Shown here piece after piece: positions 62,232 through 64,000 of a DNA stretch of 64,000 bases (position 1 is the first letter of the stretch; each line of letters opens with the position of its first letter). The stretch is taken from the NCBI GenBank assembly GCA_000613465.1, contig BAJA01000001.1:124001-188000 (forward strand). The letters run 5' to 3'. Source of the DNA: Bacteroides nordii WAL 11050 = JCM 12987. Lineage in GTDB: Bacteria > Bacteroidota > Bacteroidia > Bacteroidales > Bacteroidaceae. The notes below the pieces were generated by a model. That model was not told the DNA's origin. It saw nothing but the letters and a program-made list of their open reading frames with translations, and did not search any database. The position numbers were made by a program, and so were the translations under genes.

Positions 62232-62284
62232 ATGAATTATGATTTATTAGCGCTATATACCACATGGCATAAATCATAATTCAT
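62232..62284. repeat. intergenic palindrome L (ATGAATTATGATTTAT arms, loop motif present)
   Basis: Perfect 16-bp arms 62232-62247 and 62269-62284 around 21 bp. The centre reads TAGCGCTATATACCACATGG, a shortened copy of the shared motif. It lies between two convergent genes, 7 bp from the LruC stop. Arms share TTATGATTTAT with palindrome A. Confidence 0.92.
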
Positions 62285-62291
62285 AATTCAT

Positions 62292-63584
62292 TTACCAAGT
62301 TGCTACTTGTCCAGTTACAGGATTCTTGTACCAATTTGCATAAAAGTCATCTCCACTAGACTCAACCCAAGCCTTAAAACCCTTGTATGCTTTGTTTATA
62401 TCTACCTTTTCAAGAGGAAACTGAAAATCTTTTATTACTTTCATTCCCCATACCAAATTCTTATCTGTTGAATATGCCATATCCGGATTCATCACAATAT
62501 CTTTGCTGGTAGCTGCATCAGTTGTATAAGCAGTGTAAAGGGATGTAGGCTGATAGCCACGCAAGTGTATTTCACGATTTCTCGTAGTAACAAGAAAAAG
62601 ATCCTGATTTATAACACTGGATGCCTGAGCAAAACCGGTACTTGCTTCGGCACTTCCACCCTTCTTTGTATAAATGGAGAAATTCACAGTAGCTGCCTTC
62701 TGAACATTATGCTCTTCTGTATTATAAAAGTCTTTTCCATTTTTCAACTCTTTCAGTCCTTCTATCAGGAAGACAGGAGCAACATCGCCCTGATCATTAT
62801 CGGCAAGTTTCACAGTGAGCCCGTTTTGTGTTACATCTTCAAAGTCAGCGATGTGGCGTTGAAGTAGTTGCCCGTAAATATTACCCGTAAAAGTTAATCC
62901 GAGTTTAGATGGGAGATTACCTCCGATAGCACGAATTGTTACTGATACATCTATACGTTCATTCTGATATTGCGCTTCATTTCCGGTAGAAACATGAGTT
63001 GCAATGGAGTAATCGGCTACCAGGTCATTAAAGTCATAATCGCCTAAATCTGGCCAGCTATCTTCAAATACCAATGTTCCGGAATTAATAATAACGGCTA
63101 ATCCTTTTTCATCCTTTCCTACTTCAAAATGATACATTCCGTACAGCATATTTTCTCCAACAGGCAGAATTGTTTCTTCTTTAGCGGCACGACTTGACGG
63201 TATGACTTCTGCCAAGTCTACTTTTACAACTTTGGTTTCGGTTGCACTAATGGGATACTCCAAATAGAGTACATTGTTGGCAGTAGGAATATCTACTGTT
63301 ACTCGCGTTACCTGTTCTGGAAATACAGAGAGTTTAGCTTTCAAAGAGGATTCCGAACAGTCGGCATCAGCATAGACCCAAAGTACAGACTCTTCGGGAG
63401 CATTTACTTCAAGGGTCACACCACGCGTTACAATCCAACCAAAATCAGCAGGAATATTTAATTCTGCAGTCTTCTCCTCCAGATCGGTAGGCAGGGATAA
63501 GTCTTTACCATCATTTACACAAGCGGTAAACGTGAAAGCTATTCCAAACAAGGAATACAATACCCAATAATTTACTTTCATCAT
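62292..63584 (-). CDS. LruC domain-containing lipoprotein
   Basis: The 430-residue protein has a lipoprotein signal (LFGIAFTFTACVNDG) and an N-terminal Ig-like region. The LruC domain (DUF4842) includes VFEDSWPDLGDYDFNDLVAD near residue 175, GLTFTGNIYGQLLQ, and the C-terminal AYKGFKAWVESSGDDFYANW followed by YKNPVTG. LruC was named from a Leptospira outer-membrane protein; in Bacteroidetes such proteins are surface lipoproteins of unknown role. It converges with the exopolysaccharide locus, with palindrome L between. A -7 box lies 34 bp upstream. Confidence 0.9.
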   Translation of the reverse strand: MMKVNYWVLYSLFGIAFTFTACVNDGKDLSLPTDLEEKTAELNIPADFGWIVTRGVTLEVNAPEESVLWVYADADCSESSLKAKLSVFPEQVTRVTVDIPTANNVLYLEYPISATETKVVKVDLAEVIPSSRAAKEETILPVGENMLYGMYHFEVGKDEKGLAVIINSGTLVFEDSWPDLGDYDFNDLVADYSIATHVSTGNEAQYQNERIDVSVTIRAIGGNLPSKLGLTFTGNIYGQLLQRHIADFEDVTQNGLTVKLADNDQGDVAPVFLIEGLKELKNGKDFYNTEEHNVQKAATVNFSIYTKKGGSAEASTGFAQASSVINQDLFLVTTRNREIHLRGYQPTSLYTAYTTDAATSKDIVMNPDMAYSTDKNLVWGMKVIKDFQFPLEKVDINKAYKGFKAWVESSGDDFYANWYKNPVTGQVATW

Positions 63585-63617
63585 TACTTAATTATAAAGT
63601 TGTTTTGTTTTAGGACA

Positions 63618-63625
63618 CAAAGATA
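63618..63625 (-). promoter_or_regulatory. -7 box for LruC gene
   Basis: TATCTTTG on the minus strand, 33 bp before the start. Confidence 0.65.
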
Positions 63626-63904
63626 GGTATTTTGTTGTATATTCTATTTATAAAAGTTGATTATTTTATTCAAAATAGAAACACGAGTTCGTCCACTCAC
63701 TCGGATTTTCCGCTACTGGGGCCGAAACCATTTTCGTACACTCTATTAAAACCAACTATTTATAGAGAATATATTTTTAATAAAAGTTAATGAGTAGAAC
63801 TCTCATCCTCTTTACTCCATTTTCTGTTTTCATAACAATTGATAATTATTTCCGTTTTCATGTTTATGCAAATTGTTGTATCTTATGAATATTCAGTTTG
63901 TTCC
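63626..63904. other. gene-free AT-rich stretch
   Basis: No gene is recognisable in this part; it leads to the repeat array at the window end. Confidence 0.4.
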
Positions 63905-63980
63905 TCGGTGAGAAACGACCTGTTTCTCGTAGAGTTTCGACCCGATCTCCGTAGAGAAACAAGGCGATTCTCGTAGAGGA
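63905..63980. repeat. four ~22-bp repeats with TCTCGTAGAGAAAC core
   Basis: The core (GTGAG or GTAGAG flanked by TCTC and AAAC) recurs at 63908, 63929, 63951 and 63973, spacings of 21, 22 and 22 bp. Each copy is partly palindromic. The following gene would lie outside the window. Confidence 0.7.
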
Positions 63981-64000
63981 AAAATAAAGATAGATAACAT

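Noticed and set aside
62071-62277. Minus-strand frame of 68 residues after the exopolysaccharide locus
   Set aside because: It runs through palindrome L and into the end of the upstream gene, and shows no known motif.
63905-63980. CRISPR array
   Set aside because: Units of 21-22 bp are contiguous and degenerate, with no unique spacers between them.

Overview
The window looks like a chromosomal segment of a Bacteroides-type bacterium (Bacteroidales). Signs seen in the sequence are TAnnTTTG -7 promoter boxes upstream of many genes, weak or absent Shine-Dalgarno sites, AT-rich spacers, a six-gene Na+-NQR operon, a TonB-dependent receptor with a carboxypeptidase-like N-terminal domain, a LruC lipoprotein, and several proteins of Bacteroidetes-typical families (DUF4923, DUF1460, HYC_CC_PP). 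Species cannot be fixed from the sequence alone.

Positions 1-8232 are an integrated, apparently decayed mobilizable or conjugative-type island ending next to a tRNA-Asp gene. It carries a partial AraC regulator, an aldo/keto reductase, a frameshifted RteC-like regulator, three small helix-turn-helix proteins (one frameshifted), a MobA-type accessory protein with a run of inverted repeats upstream that looks like an oriT, DUF3408 and DUF3876 family genes, an AT-rich cargo gene with a PD-(D/E)XK nuclease motif, and a tyrosine recombinase. No relaxase or tra genes are present, and the left end is not visible.

From 8233 to 25311 there is ordinary chromosome: aminotransferase, YqgE, GNAT, a glycosyltransferase/membrane protein/RecR block, an SSS symporter with EngB, galactose mutarotase, an OPT transporter, a large GH2 beta-galactosidase followed by two exported hydrolases, and LipB. 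Positions 25416-31150 form a copper module on the minus strand: HYC_CC_PP protein, TonB receptor, periplasmic HMA protein and CPx P-type ATPase. Then follow rsmG, an MBL hydrolase, gcvP, a nitroreductase, an HpaII-family restriction-endonuclease homologue without a visible methyltransferase, a C39-like peptidase, a CDGSH protein, an IMPACT protein, DUF1015, serA, serC, a DbpA-type helicase, nqrABCDEF (minus strand, 51281 to 45326) and a PepC peptidase. From 53145 to 62079 an outer-membrane protein is followed by an exopolysaccharide locus (TolC-like, Wzz-like, Wzy-like, three glycosyltransferases), converging on a LruC lipoprotein.

Two patterns cut across gene boundaries. First, there are at least twelve long intergenic palindromes between 25.3 and 62.3 kb. 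Their arms are degenerate simple repeats that differ from locus to locus but recur in families, most of them start within a few bases of a stop codon, and seven share a central loop motif (AGCTGCGCT...CGCCGCATGG). This modular class is the most interesting signal in the window. Second, about fifteen genes, including core genes such as nqrA, nqrF and the DbpA-type helicase, are each broken by a single-base indel that restores a family-length protein when corrected. This points mainly to sequence error rather than biology.
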